Source: Gluconacetobacter johannae
GTDB taxonomy: Bacteria; Pseudomonadota; Alphaproteobacteria; Acetobacterales; Acetobacteraceae
Assembly: GCF_025994435.1 (NCBI RefSeq)
Contig: NZ_BAQK01000005.1
Coordinates: forward strand, 37,110-101,109
Direction: 5' to 3'
Length of the DNA stretch: 64,000 nt
Shown here: positions 17,139-25,868 of the stretch, piece by piece
How the letters are laid out: every line of letters begins with the position of its first letter
Position numbering within the stretch: the first letter of the stretch is position 1
The notes under the pieces: generated by a model
What the model was told of the DNA's origin: nothing
Database searches by the model: none
The model's input: the letters and a program-made list of their open reading frames with translations, nothing else
Made by a program: the position numbers and the translations under genes

Positions 17139-17530
17139 GGCGGGACACTCCGTGACGGACGGGCGGAAGCCTCTCTCCCACCCCTGAATCCGTCACGAAA
17201 ACCCCACTTTCCTCTTCCTCTCTTCCGGCCCCACCAGACGCCGGATCGCATTCACGGAACCGCGTAGAGACGGCTTTACGGAACGCAGGTCCGTGCCAAC
17301 CAACCCGCGAGTCGATACAAGCTGCGATACATTACGACTATTACAGTCGCGTCCTCACCAATTTGTGACAGTGCCGACGGCGATAGCCGCGCGTGTTCGC
17401 GACTATCCCGAAGCCCTCTCTGCACGGAACATCTCTTTGTTTCCGCGTATTTTTCTGTTCACGCACGTCCCGTCCGACATCCACAGTGCCTTCAGAGCCA
17501 GGCACAGGTCCATGCAGAAAGGACGGGAAG
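17139..17530. other. Divergent intergenic region between ParB-like and recombinase blocks
   Basis: This 392-base region must contain the promoters for the leftward ParB-like gene and the rightward 64-residue gene and recombinase. I saw only a weak 5-base inverted repeat (CGACT...AGTCG near 17335-17350) and no gene. Confidence 0.45.
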
Positions 17531-17725
17531 ATGGCACGCCAACGCGATACGATAGCGGACAGGGTGCGGCTCGTTCTCGACGCCCCGGACGCCAACGTGA
17601 CACCATTGCGCAGTGGGGCCGATCCACGGCTGGTCAGTCTGGTCCGGCTTCTGGCCCGTCAGGCCGCACGGGATTTCGTCAACGCTGAAGTGGAGGCCGC
17701 GAGGCGACGCGATCTCCAGGATTAG
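17531..17725 (+). CDS. Small protein upstream of the recombinase
   Basis: The ATG at 17531 is preceded by AAGGACGGGAAG and gives 64 residues: M-A-R-Q-R-D-T-I-A-D-R-V at the start, then R-L-V-S-L-V-R-L-L-A-R-Q-A-A-R-D. It is arginine-rich and helical, with no recognised domain. It ends in TAG 12 bases before the recombinase start on the same strand, so it is probably co-expressed and might modulate recombination, for example as a directionality factor. That role is only a guess from position and size. Confidence 0.65.
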   Translation: MARQRDTIADRVRLVLDAPDANVTPLRSGADPRLVSLVRLLARQAARDFVNAEVEAARRRDLQD

Positions 17726-17737
17726 GGAGATGGGATT

Positions 17738-19522
17738 GTGAAAGTCGCGCTCTATGCCCGCTATTCGTCCGAAAACCAGCGTGATGCTTCGATCGAGGAT
17801 CAGTTGCGCCTCTGCCGGCTTCACGCGGAGAAACAGGGCTGGACGATCGTCGACAGCTACACCGACCGGGCGATCTCGGGTGCCTCCCTGCTCCGCCCCG
17901 GCATACAGGAACTGATCCAGGACGCCACGCGCGGCCGCTTCACGATCGTGCTGGCCGAAGCCATGGACCGGCTGTCGCGCGACCAGGAAGATATCGCCGG
18001 CCTGTTCAAGCGGATGACTTTCTCCGGCGTGCGGATCATCACCCTCTCCGAGGGCGATGTCACACACCTGCATATCGGCCTCAAGGGCACCATGAACGCC
18101 CTGTTCCTCAAGGATCTGGCCGAGAAGGTCCGGCGAGGGCTGCGCGGACGCGTCGAGGACGGCAAGTCCGGCGGTGGCAATTCCTATGGCTATGACGTGG
18201 TGCGCCAGTTTGACGCCAGGGGTGAGCGCATTCGCGGCGACCGGACCATCAACGAGGAAGAAGCCCGCACAGTCAGGCGGATCTTCGCCGATTACACGCG
18301 GGGCAAGTCCTCGCGCACGATCGCCATGGAACTGAACCGGGACGGCGTTCCGGGGCCGCAGGGGCGCGAATGGGGACCGTCCACCATTCATGGCAATCGG
18401 GAACGCGGCACCGGCGTCCTTAACAACGAGATGTATGTCGGGCGCTTGGTCTGGAACCGTCTGCGCTACCTCAAGGATCCCGATACCGGCAAGCGTGTGT
18501 CCCGTCTCAATCCTGAATCCGAATGGGTGGTCCAGGAGGTGCCGGAATTGCGGATCGTCGAGCAGGATCTGTGGGACGCCGTGAAGACACGCCAGGCCGA
18601 AACAACCTTCAGCCAGCCGGAACGGGGAAACGAAGCGCTCAGTGAGCGGCGCCGTCCGCGCCATCTCTTTGCCGGGTTGATCCGCTGCGGCTGCTGTGGC
18701 GGCGGCTACAGCATGATCTCGAAAGACCTGCTCGGCTGCACGACGGCGCGCAACAAGGGCACCTGCGACAACCGCCTGAACATCCGTCGCGACGCGCTCG
18801 AAGCATCGGTTCTAAGCGGGCTGCGTACGCATCTGATGGAACCGGACCTGTTCAAGGAATTCTGCAACGAGTTCACTCGCGAGGTGAACCGCATGCGTAT
18901 GGAACTGGGCGCCGACCTCGTGGCGATGCGAAATGAGCTGCCTCGCATTGATCGCGAACTGGACAAGGCAATCCAGGCCATCCTCGACGGCGTTCCGGGC
19001 GCGAAGCTCAAGGATAAGATCGGCGCCCTGGAGGCGCGCAAAATCGAACTTACAGAGCGTCTGGCCAACACGGAGGAGCCGCCTCCCCTTCTCCATCCGA
19101 ACATGGCGGAGATCTATCAGCAGCGGATCGCGTCTCTCTATGAAAGCCTTCAGGCCGAGGAGACGAAGACCGAGGCGGCCGAGCGCCTGCGCACGCTCGT
19201 CTCGCAGATCACGCTCCAGCCGGCCGACGGCGAACTGGCGATCATCCTGCGCGGCGATCTGGCAGCGATCCTGCAGTTCGCGGCGCACAAGAAAAACGCC
19301 ACGGTCCATCCGGACAGTGGCGTTCTTGATGCGTTCATATCGCAAGTATCGTTGGTTGCGGGGAACCGCACACCACGATCCCGGCAAAATGTTGCGAATG
19401 GTCATTCGCAAGCGTCGTTGGTTGCGGGGACAGGATTGGTTCTCAGCTTGCGGCAATCGCAAGTTGAGAGCAAAGCGGGATTAATAGGCTGTTTTAACGG
19501 TCTTTTTTCTGCCCATGCATGA
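17738..19522 (+). CDS. Large serine recombinase
   Basis: This 594-residue protein starts at GTG. The resolvase domain has A-R8-Y-S10-S at the active site, the D-R-A-I-S-G-A motif (about 43-49) and M-D-R-L-S-R-D-Q-E-D (about 76-85). The recombinase domain follows, with G-Y-D and G-P-S-T-I (about 205-210), and then a zinc ribbon (R-C-G-C-C-G-G-G-Y ... G-T-C-D-N-R, about 313-348) and a coiled-coil part (380-470). Such enzymes integrate and excise mobile elements at short att sites. The last 65 codons contain a duplicated S-Q-x-S-L-V-A-G segment and palindromes, so the gene's end may itself be an att region. It is the most likely integrase of this element. Confidence 0.92.
   Translation: MKVALYARYSSENQRDASIEDQLRLCRLHAEKQGWTIVDSYTDRAISGASLLRPGIQELIQDATRGRFTIVLAEAMDRLSRDQEDIAGLFKRMTFSGVRIITLSEGDVTHLHIGLKGTMNALFLKDLAEKVRRGLRGRVEDGKSGGGNSYGYDVVRQFDARGERIRGDRTINEEEARTVRRIFADYTRGKSSRTIAMELNRDGVPGPQGREWGPSTIHGNRERGTGVLNNEMYVGRLVWNRLRYLKDPDTGKRVSRLNPESEWVVQEVPELRIVEQDLWDAVKTRQAETTFSQPERGNEALSERRRPRHLFAGLIRCGCCGGGYSMISKDLLGCTTARNKGTCDNRLNIRRDALEASVLSGLRTHLMEPDLFKEFCNEFTREVNRMRMELGADLVAMRNELPRIDRELDKAIQAILDGVPGAKLKDKIGALEARKIELTERLANTEEPPPLLHPNMAEIYQQRIASLYESLQAEETKTEAAERLRTLVSQITLQPADGELAIILRGDLAAILQFAAHKKNATVHPDSGVLDAFISQVSLVAGNRTPRSRQNVANGHSQASLVAGTGLVLSLRQSQVESKAGLIGCFNGLFSAHA
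19341..19364 (-). repeat. tRNA-3'-end-like direct repeat, copy 1
   Basis: This 24-base sequence (CGCAAGTATCGTTGGTTGCG, then GGGA) recurs at 19407-19430 with 22 of 24 bases identical and a 66-base offset. Read on the minus strand, its central part is TCCCCGCAACCA, the 3' acceptor end of many tRNA genes. It lies inside the recombinase coding sequence. Confidence 0.7.
19392..19411. repeat. Perfect palindrome with 2-bp centre in the recombinase gene
   Basis: TTGCGAATG (19392-19400) and its exact complement CATTCGCAA (19403-19411) flank the dinucleotide GT. Serine recombinases exchange strands at a 2-bp core between two half sites, so this is a candidate crossover or regulatory binding site. It lies between the two tRNA-like repeats. 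Confidence 0.5.
19407..19430 (-). repeat. tRNA-3'-end-like direct repeat, copy 2
   Basis: This is the second copy of the 24-base repeat at 19341-19364. Here the similarity to a tRNA 3' end is longer: on the minus strand 19419-19437 reads AATCCTGTCCCCGCAACCA, which matches the T-arm/acceptor end plus CCA expected of an initiator-type tRNA. Only about 20 bases are present, so there is no tRNA gene. It is a candidate attachment-site remnant. Confidence 0.6.
19441..19469. repeat. Imperfect inverted repeat near the recombinase stop
   Basis: Twelve-base arms (19441-19452 and 19458-19469) with one mismatch and a 5-base loop lie in the last 30 codons of the recombinase gene. The inner arm sequence CTTGCG/CGCAAG also occurs in the neighbouring repeats and palindrome, pointing to a shared protein-binding motif. 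Confidence 0.5.
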
Positions 19523-19685
19523 CCTTTACTGAAATAAATGGCCCCTGCCCTCATAAAACGTAGAGTTTATTTACCCAGAGCTATATCAGCTTCCGCCCTC
19601 AAAGCGGACTTGCACGGGACAAAATCGTCCACGCTGAAGCGGTCTACTCATCAGCAGTCAACACACGACCACCCGCTGCGTTCCT

Positions 19686-20972
19686 TCAGACATCGCGCCC
19701 CGTGTGATGTTTGATAAGTACCGCATGGGTGTGCGGCCGCTCCTGCATGGCGCTTCCGAAGATTACTGCTTGAAGGCATCGTGCGACGATCAGTTCGAGG
19801 TCGCGAGTCGCGTCCTCTTCGTAGCGTTCATAATATTTGTGATAGTCGCTCGATTCATAGACGTTCGGCGCGCTGCCGTGGATGACGCTGGCTCGGAGAC
19901 CGAGCAGGAGTTTCAAGCGATCGTAGTCGTAGGCCGAGCCCATGATCGGACCAACGGCTTCAATTACGCTTTGTGTCGCCTTCCCGGCATCCCCGTAGAT
20001 CGCGTCGAGCGCGCCGAATAATGTAGGGAAGCGGCGCGTAGGATCAGGCACCCACGCACGATAGAAATATTCTAGCGCACGCATCTGCCGCTTCTCGATT
20101 TTTGTTGGCGAGACGAGCTTGTCCGCTAGGATTGTCAGCCACTCGTGATCAGCTTTCCCGATAACGATATCCTCTGACAGTGGTGGCGTATGCGGGTCTC
20201 CAGTCGTAACACTGAGCGAGCCTGCGAACGTGCAGAAGCCGCCGAACAACGTCCGACCGGAAAACAGATATCGCTCCAGGCGGTGGGGAAGGAGGGCCAT
20301 AGCGCCGAGAATGGCAGCCCTATGCCGCTTTGCGACCTCCGCTGTGCCTGCCCAAACACCGAGCCATGACGATGGCGATCGGCGGATGCCGTCCCACCGG
20401 CGGAACGGAGGAAAGCTATCGGATTGCAGATCAGCGTCGATATAGCCGGGAGGCATTCGGCTAAGTTTCAGGCCATCCGCCCTCACGAGAAAGAATGTGG
20501 AGCACTCGAACTCCTCCTCCACACGCACCGTCACTAACGGAAATGCGACAAGCTGGCGGGGTTCAACGAAGAGGTCTGAGACGACAATTGTTTCGACCAA
20601 GCGTTCTTTCGTGCTGACCGAAACGAACTCCGAGAAAGGAGCGTCTCGGGCTTGGCCGGCGCCGAGTAGACAGCCATTCCAAGCTTCATTACCGATAATC
20701 CAGAAGTTATCGCGGATGAAGTCCGTTAACGCCTTTTCGACGTCCCCCACCGATAGCGATCCAAGATGCGGGGCAGCATTGCGACGCATGAAGAGCGCGG
20801 CCTTCAGCAATCGCCGATCGTCGTAGTTCACCTCAAAACCAGCTCCGCCTACGAAAGGTATCCCGCCCGGCTTATTATACATAAAGCTATGTTGCCGCCG
20901 ACCGGAAGTGCGCTGACAGAACATGGCGTCCAACATCATGTCGACCGCTTTGCCCGCATTCGAGATTGTCAT
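19686..20972 (-). CDS. ApeA-like HEPN-domain protein
   Basis: This 428-residue protein has a strand-rich N-terminal region and a helical C-terminal domain. There L-G-L-R360-A-S-V-I-H365-G fits the Rx4H HEPN RNase motif in the form common in ApeA-type defence proteins (R-x(3)-I/V-H-G). No other catalytic motif is seen, and the N-terminal half may be a sensor. Its start lies 70 bases beyond the stop of the helicase-nuclease gene on the same strand, so the two likely form one operon. An abortive, RNA-cleaving defence role is inferred from the motif and context. Confidence 0.65.
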   Translation of the reverse strand: MTISNAGKAVDMMLDAMFCQRTSGRRQHSFMYNKPGGIPFVGGAGFEVNYDDRRLLKAALFMRRNAAPHLGSLSVGDVEKALTDFIRDNFWIIGNEAWNGCLLGAGQARDAPFSEFVSVSTKERLVETIVVSDLFVEPRQLVAFPLVTVRVEEEFECSTFFLVRADGLKLSRMPPGYIDADLQSDSFPPFRRWDGIRRSPSSWLGVWAGTAEVAKRHRAAILGAMALLPHRLERYLFSGRTLFGGFCTFAGSLSVTTGDPHTPPLSEDIVIGKADHEWLTILADKLVSPTKIEKRQMRALEYFYRAWVPDPTRRFPTLFGALDAIYGDAGKATQSVIEAVGPIMGSAYDYDRLKLLLGLRASVIHGSAPNVYESSDYHKYYERYEEDATRDLELIVARCLQAVIFGSAMQERPHTHAVLIKHHTGRDV

Positions 20973-21042
20973 GTGATACGCTGGCCCTCGTTAATGCGAG
21001 GTCTCATCCTATAACAAACGAGCATGAGCCAACAGCGTGGTT

Positions 21043-23559
21043 TTACTTGAGCATGGGTGTTGGATTGAGACGATTGAAAATGCTCTCGATGTCCCAGCGG
21101 CCATCTTCCGTTTCCTTGCTGATCGCGATCAGCCGTTCCATCGGCGTGCGCTTGCGCAGGTCTTCGATCAGTGCAAGCAGTTCGTCGCGCAGCGCTGCCA
21201 ACGCCGATGGCTGGCATAAGCTCATGACGGCCGAAGGATTGGACCGGGAATGCGCTTTCCCGGCCGGGCCGACAAAGGCTAGGCCGATTATGTCGTAATC
21301 GGGATAAGTCTGTGTCATCCATTCGAGATGATCGTGACCCTGCGAAATGTCCTTCTTGAAATAGGTTGCCGGGTCGTTCTTGTCGGTCTTCAATTCGAAC
21401 CCCAGCTGGCGCGGCTTTGCCTCGTCGCGCCACAGTACGTCGGGTCCAGTGTCTCCGTCATTGTCGGGCCGCGTCGCGGTAAAGCCGAGCAGTTCGCCGA
21501 GCGCGCGCACGCCGGCTTCTGCCTGCCTGGGATGACCTTGATCGATGAGAGCGAGCGCCTGTACGATCATTTTCACCTCCGCTTCGAACTTATTGCCATT
21601 GCTGTAGCAGAGCAGCCCCTGAAGCGAGCGGCCGAAGGCATTCATCTCGGGAATTGCCTTGTCGCTTGTGCTCCGCATCGGCCACGGCAACGTCATACCG
21701 TTGCCGAGCCGGCGCATTGCTTGCCCGTAGGCAGTGCGCGCCGCATCTTTATCGCCTTCGCGCTCGAAAGCAGCGCCGAGCCATAACGCATGCCATCCGC
21801 CGAGCGGGGTGTCGTGCTGTGCCGTGGTATCGACTGTCTTCTCCAGCTCCCGCCTAGCGCTTGTCGGATCGTCGCGCCACATCGCCGCGGCATATTTGGC
21901 TTCGCTGAGCGCCGCTGCCACCATGAAGGGCTCGGCCGCGTTGTGCCGGGCGAGCTGGTCCTGGTCGAGTTCAGCGAGCTTCACCTCGCGCTGATAGTAG
22001 TCGAGCCAGCCTTCGTCGCGGCCTAGCACACGCTCGATCAGCGCAATGGCCTGCTTGTGGCTGTCAATGCCGAACGCCTCCTGTACCTCACGCCCGATCA
22101 GCACCTGTTTCTGCAAGAGCGGCGGCAGCAGCGCGAGGTTGCGGTCGTTGCCGAGCCATTTGTCAAGGTCGTCGCCCTGAATGAGGAAGGCACCATAGTC
22201 GTTGCGGCCCCGATTGATCCGCCCGAACAGTTGCGCAAGTCGATTGGCGACGCGCACTGCATGGACGTTATTCATCCGCAGAAACTCCCACTGGTAACGC
22301 TCAAGCAGCGAGGTTCCCGACGGCAGTCCCTCCATAATCATGATCCGGCAGGTGTCGTGCGGCAGGTCGATGCCGTCGACCCGCGACACCAGAGTGAACG
22401 CGCCCTCACCCCCCTTACGGAACGCGTCGAGCAGCTCGGAAAAATCCTCCCGCGCCGGCGGCTCCGCGACCTTCGCCCAAGCCTTAGCGCGCTCGTAGTC
22501 GGGCACCGCGATCACGACTTTCTGCGTCTCAACCAGCTTTTCCGCGAACTCGGGGCCAAAGCCGTTCTTGACCTTGCGGCCGCTGACGATGAGGCGCTCG
22601 CCGTTGCCGGCATCATTCGACGGCGTGACCGTGACGTCAGGCTTGCGACCGAACGCACGGATGAATTCAGTCTGGCTCTGCAGCGTCGCTGAGAGATAGA
22701 CTCGCCTGACCTTCTGCTGGAAGATGTCGAGCGCCAGCGAAGGCAGGAACGGCGGCGTCAGCTCGAATGCACCGCGCGTGAACACTGCGGCGCACGCATT
22801 GATCCGGTCTTCGAGCCAGGCGAACGGATAGGTCAGTTCGTCATGGTCCTTGATCCCGTGCCGCAGAAGGATCTCGAGCAGGCGCTCGCTTCGCTCGTAG
22901 AGGCCGTGCGGCGCGACGAACGCGGTCGAATGCCGCGACAGATCGAGCGCGTCACGGAACCGCCCAGCAACGCCCAGTTCGTGGAAATGCGGCTTGAACA
23001 ACTCGGCGATCTCTTTGAACAATTCCTCATGGTCATAGACGTCCACGCGCAGCGTAAATGCGTCGCGCAGGAGACTCTCGGCGACATGCGCATCGTCGAA
23101 GATGATCGCCTGAGGGAAGAATCGATTACGCAGCGCGCTATGGCCATTGAATAGCGCGGCATAAGTCGTGATACAGAAGGCCTTGCCGGTCTCGAATAAG
23201 TCGTTGGAAAATCCCTTCCGAACACGGGTCGAATGATCGATGCCGATGCGGTTCGCTTCTTCGGCGGTCTGGCGCACCAGATCGATTGTCGAGCAAACGT
23301 AGAGAACATTCTGCAGGCCTTCGTTCACTAGGCTCTGCGCAATCAGCAGGCCGACGATCGTCTTGCCCGCGCCTGTATTGAGCGAAACTAATACGTCCTG
23401 CCGGTCGCGGGCGGCATGCCATTCGGTGAGCGCCTTGTCCTGGCCGCGCCACAGATCATTGAACGTGCCAGACAAGCTTGGCAGTGATTCAAAGATTCGG
23501 ATCGGATCGGTCGGCGCCTGAGCCTTCTTGGCACTGCCGAGCTTTGAAAAGTCCATCAA
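21043..23559 (-). CDS. DEAD/DEAH-type helicase fused to a PD-(D/E)XK nuclease domain
   Basis: This 838-residue protein has a superfamily-2 helicase core: Walker A N-T-G-A-G-K-T (61-67), F-D-D-A-H (154-158, motif II), S-A-T (290-292) and Q443-L-F-G-R-I-N-R-G-R (motif VI). After a helical, repeat-like region (about 540-650), a C-terminal nuclease-like module has G-P-D707-V-L-W and G-F-E722-L-K724, the D...E-x-K pattern of restriction-type nucleases. The two activities in one chain, next to an ApeA-like HEPN gene, suggest a phage-defence unit in which the helicase senses or processes nucleic acid. The helicase call is firm; the nuclease call is likely. Confidence 0.8.
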   Translation of the reverse strand: MMDFSKLGSAKKAQAPTDPIRIFESLPSLSGTFNDLWRGQDKALTEWHAARDRQDVLVSLNTGAGKTIVGLLIAQSLVNEGLQNVLYVCSTIDLVRQTAEEANRIGIDHSTRVRKGFSNDLFETGKAFCITTYAALFNGHSALRNRFFPQAIIFDDAHVAESLLRDAFTLRVDVYDHEELFKEIAELFKPHFHELGVAGRFRDALDLSRHSTAFVAPHGLYERSERLLEILLRHGIKDHDELTYPFAWLEDRINACAAVFTRGAFELTPPFLPSLALDIFQQKVRRVYLSATLQSQTEFIRAFGRKPDVTVTPSNDAGNGERLIVSGRKVKNGFGPEFAEKLVETQKVVIAVPDYERAKAWAKVAEPPAREDFSELLDAFRKGGEGAFTLVSRVDGIDLPHDTCRIMIMEGLPSGTSLLERYQWEFLRMNNVHAVRVANRLAQLFGRINRGRNDYGAFLIQGDDLDKWLGNDRNLALLPPLLQKQVLIGREVQEAFGIDSHKQAIALIERVLGRDEGWLDYYQREVKLAELDQDQLARHNAAEPFMVAAALSEAKYAAAMWRDDPTSARRELEKTVDTTAQHDTPLGGWHALWLGAAFEREGDKDAARTAYGQAMRRLGNGMTLPWPMRSTSDKAIPEMNAFGRSLQGLLCYSNGNKFEAEVKMIVQALALIDQGHPRQAEAGVRALGELLGFTATRPDNDGDTGPDVLWRDEAKPRQLGFELKTDKNDPATYFKKDISQGHDHLEWMTQTYPDYDIIGLAFVGPAGKAHSRSNPSAVMSLCQPSALAALRDELLALIEDLRKRTPMERLIAISKETEDGRWDIESIFNRLNPTPMLK

Positions 23560-23691
23560 CCTTGCCTCTCCTTTTATTCGGAAGATGGACTAGCGGCGCA
23601 CTGAGGCCAACGATTTTCTTATCTGTTTTTTGCCAAACTCCTTTGGCGGCGTGCGGTGATAGACGAGCGATGGGCGCGCGGCATGACGGCC

Positions 23692-24696
23692 TCAAGCCTC
23701 AGTGCGCACAAGGATTTTCCTCCCCCGGACGCGCCCGTGCTTCAGGGCAGAGAGGCTTGCCGGCAGGTCATCGAACGCGGTGACTATATGCTGCTGGAGA
23801 TCCAGGGCACCAATCCGGACAGCGTCGAGCACGTGCGCTCCGGCCTGGCGCCACTCCCGCCAATCCTCTACCGTCGCATGGCCGTGCGCGCTGTTCAGTG
23901 CGACTTCATGCAGGGACAGCGCCGTCGTGAACGGCGGCAGAGGCGGTGATTCCAGCCGATCCTGAATGCAGACCAGATGTCCGTTATACCCCACCAGTGG
24001 CGCCAGACCGCGTGCATACGCCCCGCTCGTGGTGTCGAATACAGCAAAGAGGCGGCGCGACCCGAGTGCTACGGTCAATTGCGCACGCCAAGCCTCATCG
24101 CGATAATCGAACGTACCGGCAATGCCCAGCGCCAGCAGCCGTTCGCGATGAACCGGCGACGCGGTCGCCCAGACGCGCCAGTTCCGACGCAATGCCAGTT
24201 GCGTCAGGATCAGCGACACAGCGCCGCCAGCCCCGGTCACCAGTACATCCCGGTTCGGCATATCCGGTACCTTGGCGAGCGCCTGCCACGCCGTCAGCCC
24301 CGGACACGGAATTCCGGCGGCGCTCTCGTCGCTGACACCGTCGGGAATAACGAGCGCGCAATCGGCACCCACGATCGTATATTCCGCGAAGCTACCCGGT
24401 TTGCCGAGCCCCTGATGATATGCGATCCGCGTTCCCAGGGGGATACTCACGCCGTCGCCGACCTCCGCGACGATTCCGACACCGTCCACGCCCGGCACAT
24501 GCCCCGGCCTCCATCCGTCGGGACTGGCGGCAATGACTTTCCAATCAACGGGATTGAGCGCGATCATGGTATTGCGCACGACGATCTCACCCGGTCCTGG
24601 CGAAATGGCACCCCGCATTTCCAGCCGAAGCTGCTCAGGCTCACCCGGCGCCTGCCAGGTCCAAACGCGGAATGTGGATGCGTGTGCGTTCACCAC
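23692..24696 (-). CDS. MDR-family zinc-independent alcohol dehydrogenase/quinone reductase-like
   Basis: This 334-residue protein has the medium-chain dehydrogenase layout. The N-terminal GroES-like part contains A-L-N-P-V-D-W-K and P-G-V-D-G-V-G-I-V, and a Rossmann domain has the V-L-V-T-G-A-G-G-A-V fingerprint (about 149-158). The catalytic zinc ligands of true alcohol dehydrogenases are absent, pointing to the quinone oxidoreductase/enoyl reductase branch that uses NADPH. It overlaps the GNAT gene by 7 bases, which in turn overlaps the TetR gene, so the three form one minus-strand operon, probably controlled by the TetR protein. The substrate is unknown. Confidence 0.82.
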   Translation of the reverse strand: MVNAHASTFRVWTWQAPGEPEQLRLEMRGAISPGPGEIVVRNTMIALNPVDWKVIAASPDGWRPGHVPGVDGVGIVAEVGDGVSIPLGTRIAYHQGLGKPGSFAEYTIVGADCALVIPDGVSDESAAGIPCPGLTAWQALAKVPDMPNRDVLVTGAGGAVSLILTQLALRRNWRVWATASPVHRERLLALGIAGTFDYRDEAWRAQLTVALGSRRLFAVFDTTSGAYARGLAPLVGYNGHLVCIQDRLESPPLPPFTTALSLHEVALNSAHGHATVEDWREWRQAGAHVLDAVRIGALDLQQHIVTAFDDLPASLSALKHGRVRGRKILVRTEA

Positions 24697-25208
24697 TGAT
24701 GTCTCCTGTCACGCTGCAAAAGCACCGTCGGCCGATCCCCAAAACGGACATTGCCCTTCAGGGAATATCCGCATTTCTCCGCCACCCTCCGGGATGCCCC
24801 GTTTTCCGGCGCCATGATGCAGACCGTGCGGTCCACGCCGCGCCCGTCCATCCACGCCAGAGCGGCCTGAAGGGCTTCGGTCGCAAATCCTTGGCCATGC
24901 GCCCAGCGCGCCAGAACCCAGCCGGCTTCCGGCACAGTGTCCAGAGGTGGCTCGATATCGCGCTTCCAATCAGCAAAGCCGACATCGCCGACATAGTGCC
25001 CATCCGCTTTCGTGCGGACACACCAGTATCCATAACCCAGAAAATTCCACAGGCCCCGATAGCGAAGAAGGCGAAACCAGCACTCCTGTTCCGACGATGG
25101 AACACCGCTGATGTGTCGAACGACATCCGGATCGCTCCACATCGCGCGCAGATCGTAGAAATCCTTCATCTGATGGAGCGAGAGGCGCAATCTTTCGGTT
25201 TCGATCAC
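24690..25208 (-). CDS. GNAT-family N-acetyltransferase (RimJ/RimL-like)
   Basis: This 172-residue protein starts M-I-E-T-E-R-L-R-L, the usual opening of RimJ/RimL-type acetyltransferases. It shows A-H-G-Q-G-F-A-T-E-A-L (about 105-115), the acetyl-CoA pyrophosphate-binding R/Q-x-x-G-x-G/A pattern, followed by N-G-A-S-R-R-V-A-E-K-C-G-Y near 135-147. It probably acetylates an amine on a protein or small molecule. It overlaps the TetR gene by 4 bases upstream and the MDR gene by 7 bases downstream, indicating translational coupling. Specific target not predictable. Confidence 0.85.
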   Translation of the reverse strand: MIETERLRLSLHQMKDFYDLRAMWSDPDVVRHISGVPSSEQECWFRLLRYRGLWNFLGYGYWCVRTKADGHYVGDVGFADWKRDIEPPLDTVPEAGWVLARWAHGQGFATEALQAALAWMDGRGVDRTVCIMAPENGASRRVAEKCGYSLKGNVRFGDRPTVLLQRDRRHQW

Positions 25209-25759
25209 ACGGCTCTCCCTTCCTGGTCACCAACACGCAAGGCACGCTCCACAGCATGCCGGAGAGGTTCCATATCACCCTCGGTCGTGATCCAGAGCGT
25301 TGCCCCTTCGAGTTGCGCGAGGGTATCCGTCGCGACGGACGCCGGTTCGGAAATCTTCCCGGCTTCCAGAATCCCGGCCATCGCATCGCGCAACCGTGCG
25401 AAAAACGCTCGCACCGCGTCCCGAGCGTCCGGTGTTTGCGCCGTCACGCCATACGCGAGATGCAGTCCCACGCAGCGCCCTCTCGCCTCGAATGTCTCCG
25501 CAATCCGTCCGATCAGCGTCCGCCAGGCAGCACGCCAGTCCGTCGCAGGATCCGGGAGATCGACCAGCACATCGTCGAGCGTCAGGGCCAGCACCTCGCG
25601 TACCAGCGATTCCTTCGACGAAAAGCGCGTATAGAGGCTTTGCGGACGCAAACCCACGCGATCGGCCAGATCGCGCATGGATGCCCCTTCGTAGCCGTAC
25701 TCGCGAAACAGTTCGCGAGCTTCGACAACGATCCGGTGGATAGGAACGGGTTCTCTCAT
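25205..25759 (-). CDS. TetR/AcrR-family repressor
   Basis: This 184-residue regulator has the N-terminal TetR helix-turn-helix: A-R-E-L-F-R-E-Y-G-Y-E-G-A-S-M-R-D-L-A, then G-L-R-P-Q-S-L-Y-T-R-F-S-S-K-E-S-L. The C-terminal part is a helical ligand-binding domain. It is first in a minus-strand operon with the GNAT and MDR genes and divergent from the GST gene. A perfect palindrome, ACGAACG-GT-CGTTCGT, lies between the two start codons and is the likely operator, so it probably represses both directions until an electrophile or drug binds. Confidence 0.88.
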   Translation of the reverse strand: MREPVPIHRIVVEARELFREYGYEGASMRDLADRVGLRPQSLYTRFSSKESLVREVLALTLDDVLVDLPDPATDWRAAWRTLIGRIAETFEARGRCVGLHLAYGVTAQTPDARDAVRAFFARLRDAMAGILEAGKISEPASVATDTLAQLEGATLWITTEGDMEPLRHAVERALRVGDQEGRAV

Positions 25760-25773
25760 TTCGCCTTTGACTC

Positions 25774-25789
25774 ACGAACGGTCGTTCGT
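25774..25789. promoter_or_regulatory. Putative TetR operator
   Basis: This is a perfect 16-base inverted repeat, ACGAACG-GT-CGTTCGT. It is 14 bases upstream of the TetR start codon and 79 bases upstream of the GST start, placed to control both. Confidence 0.75.
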
Positions 25790-25868
25790 CACAGTAGGGC
25801 GCATAATGATGCCGGACAAGTCCCGTCCGCCTCCTACTCTCTTATCTCCGGTCACAGGAGACCTCGTG

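Noticed and set aside
19407..19437. A tRNA gene
   Set aside because: Only the last 19-20 bases of a tRNA-like 3' end are present; there is no anticodon stem or D arm.
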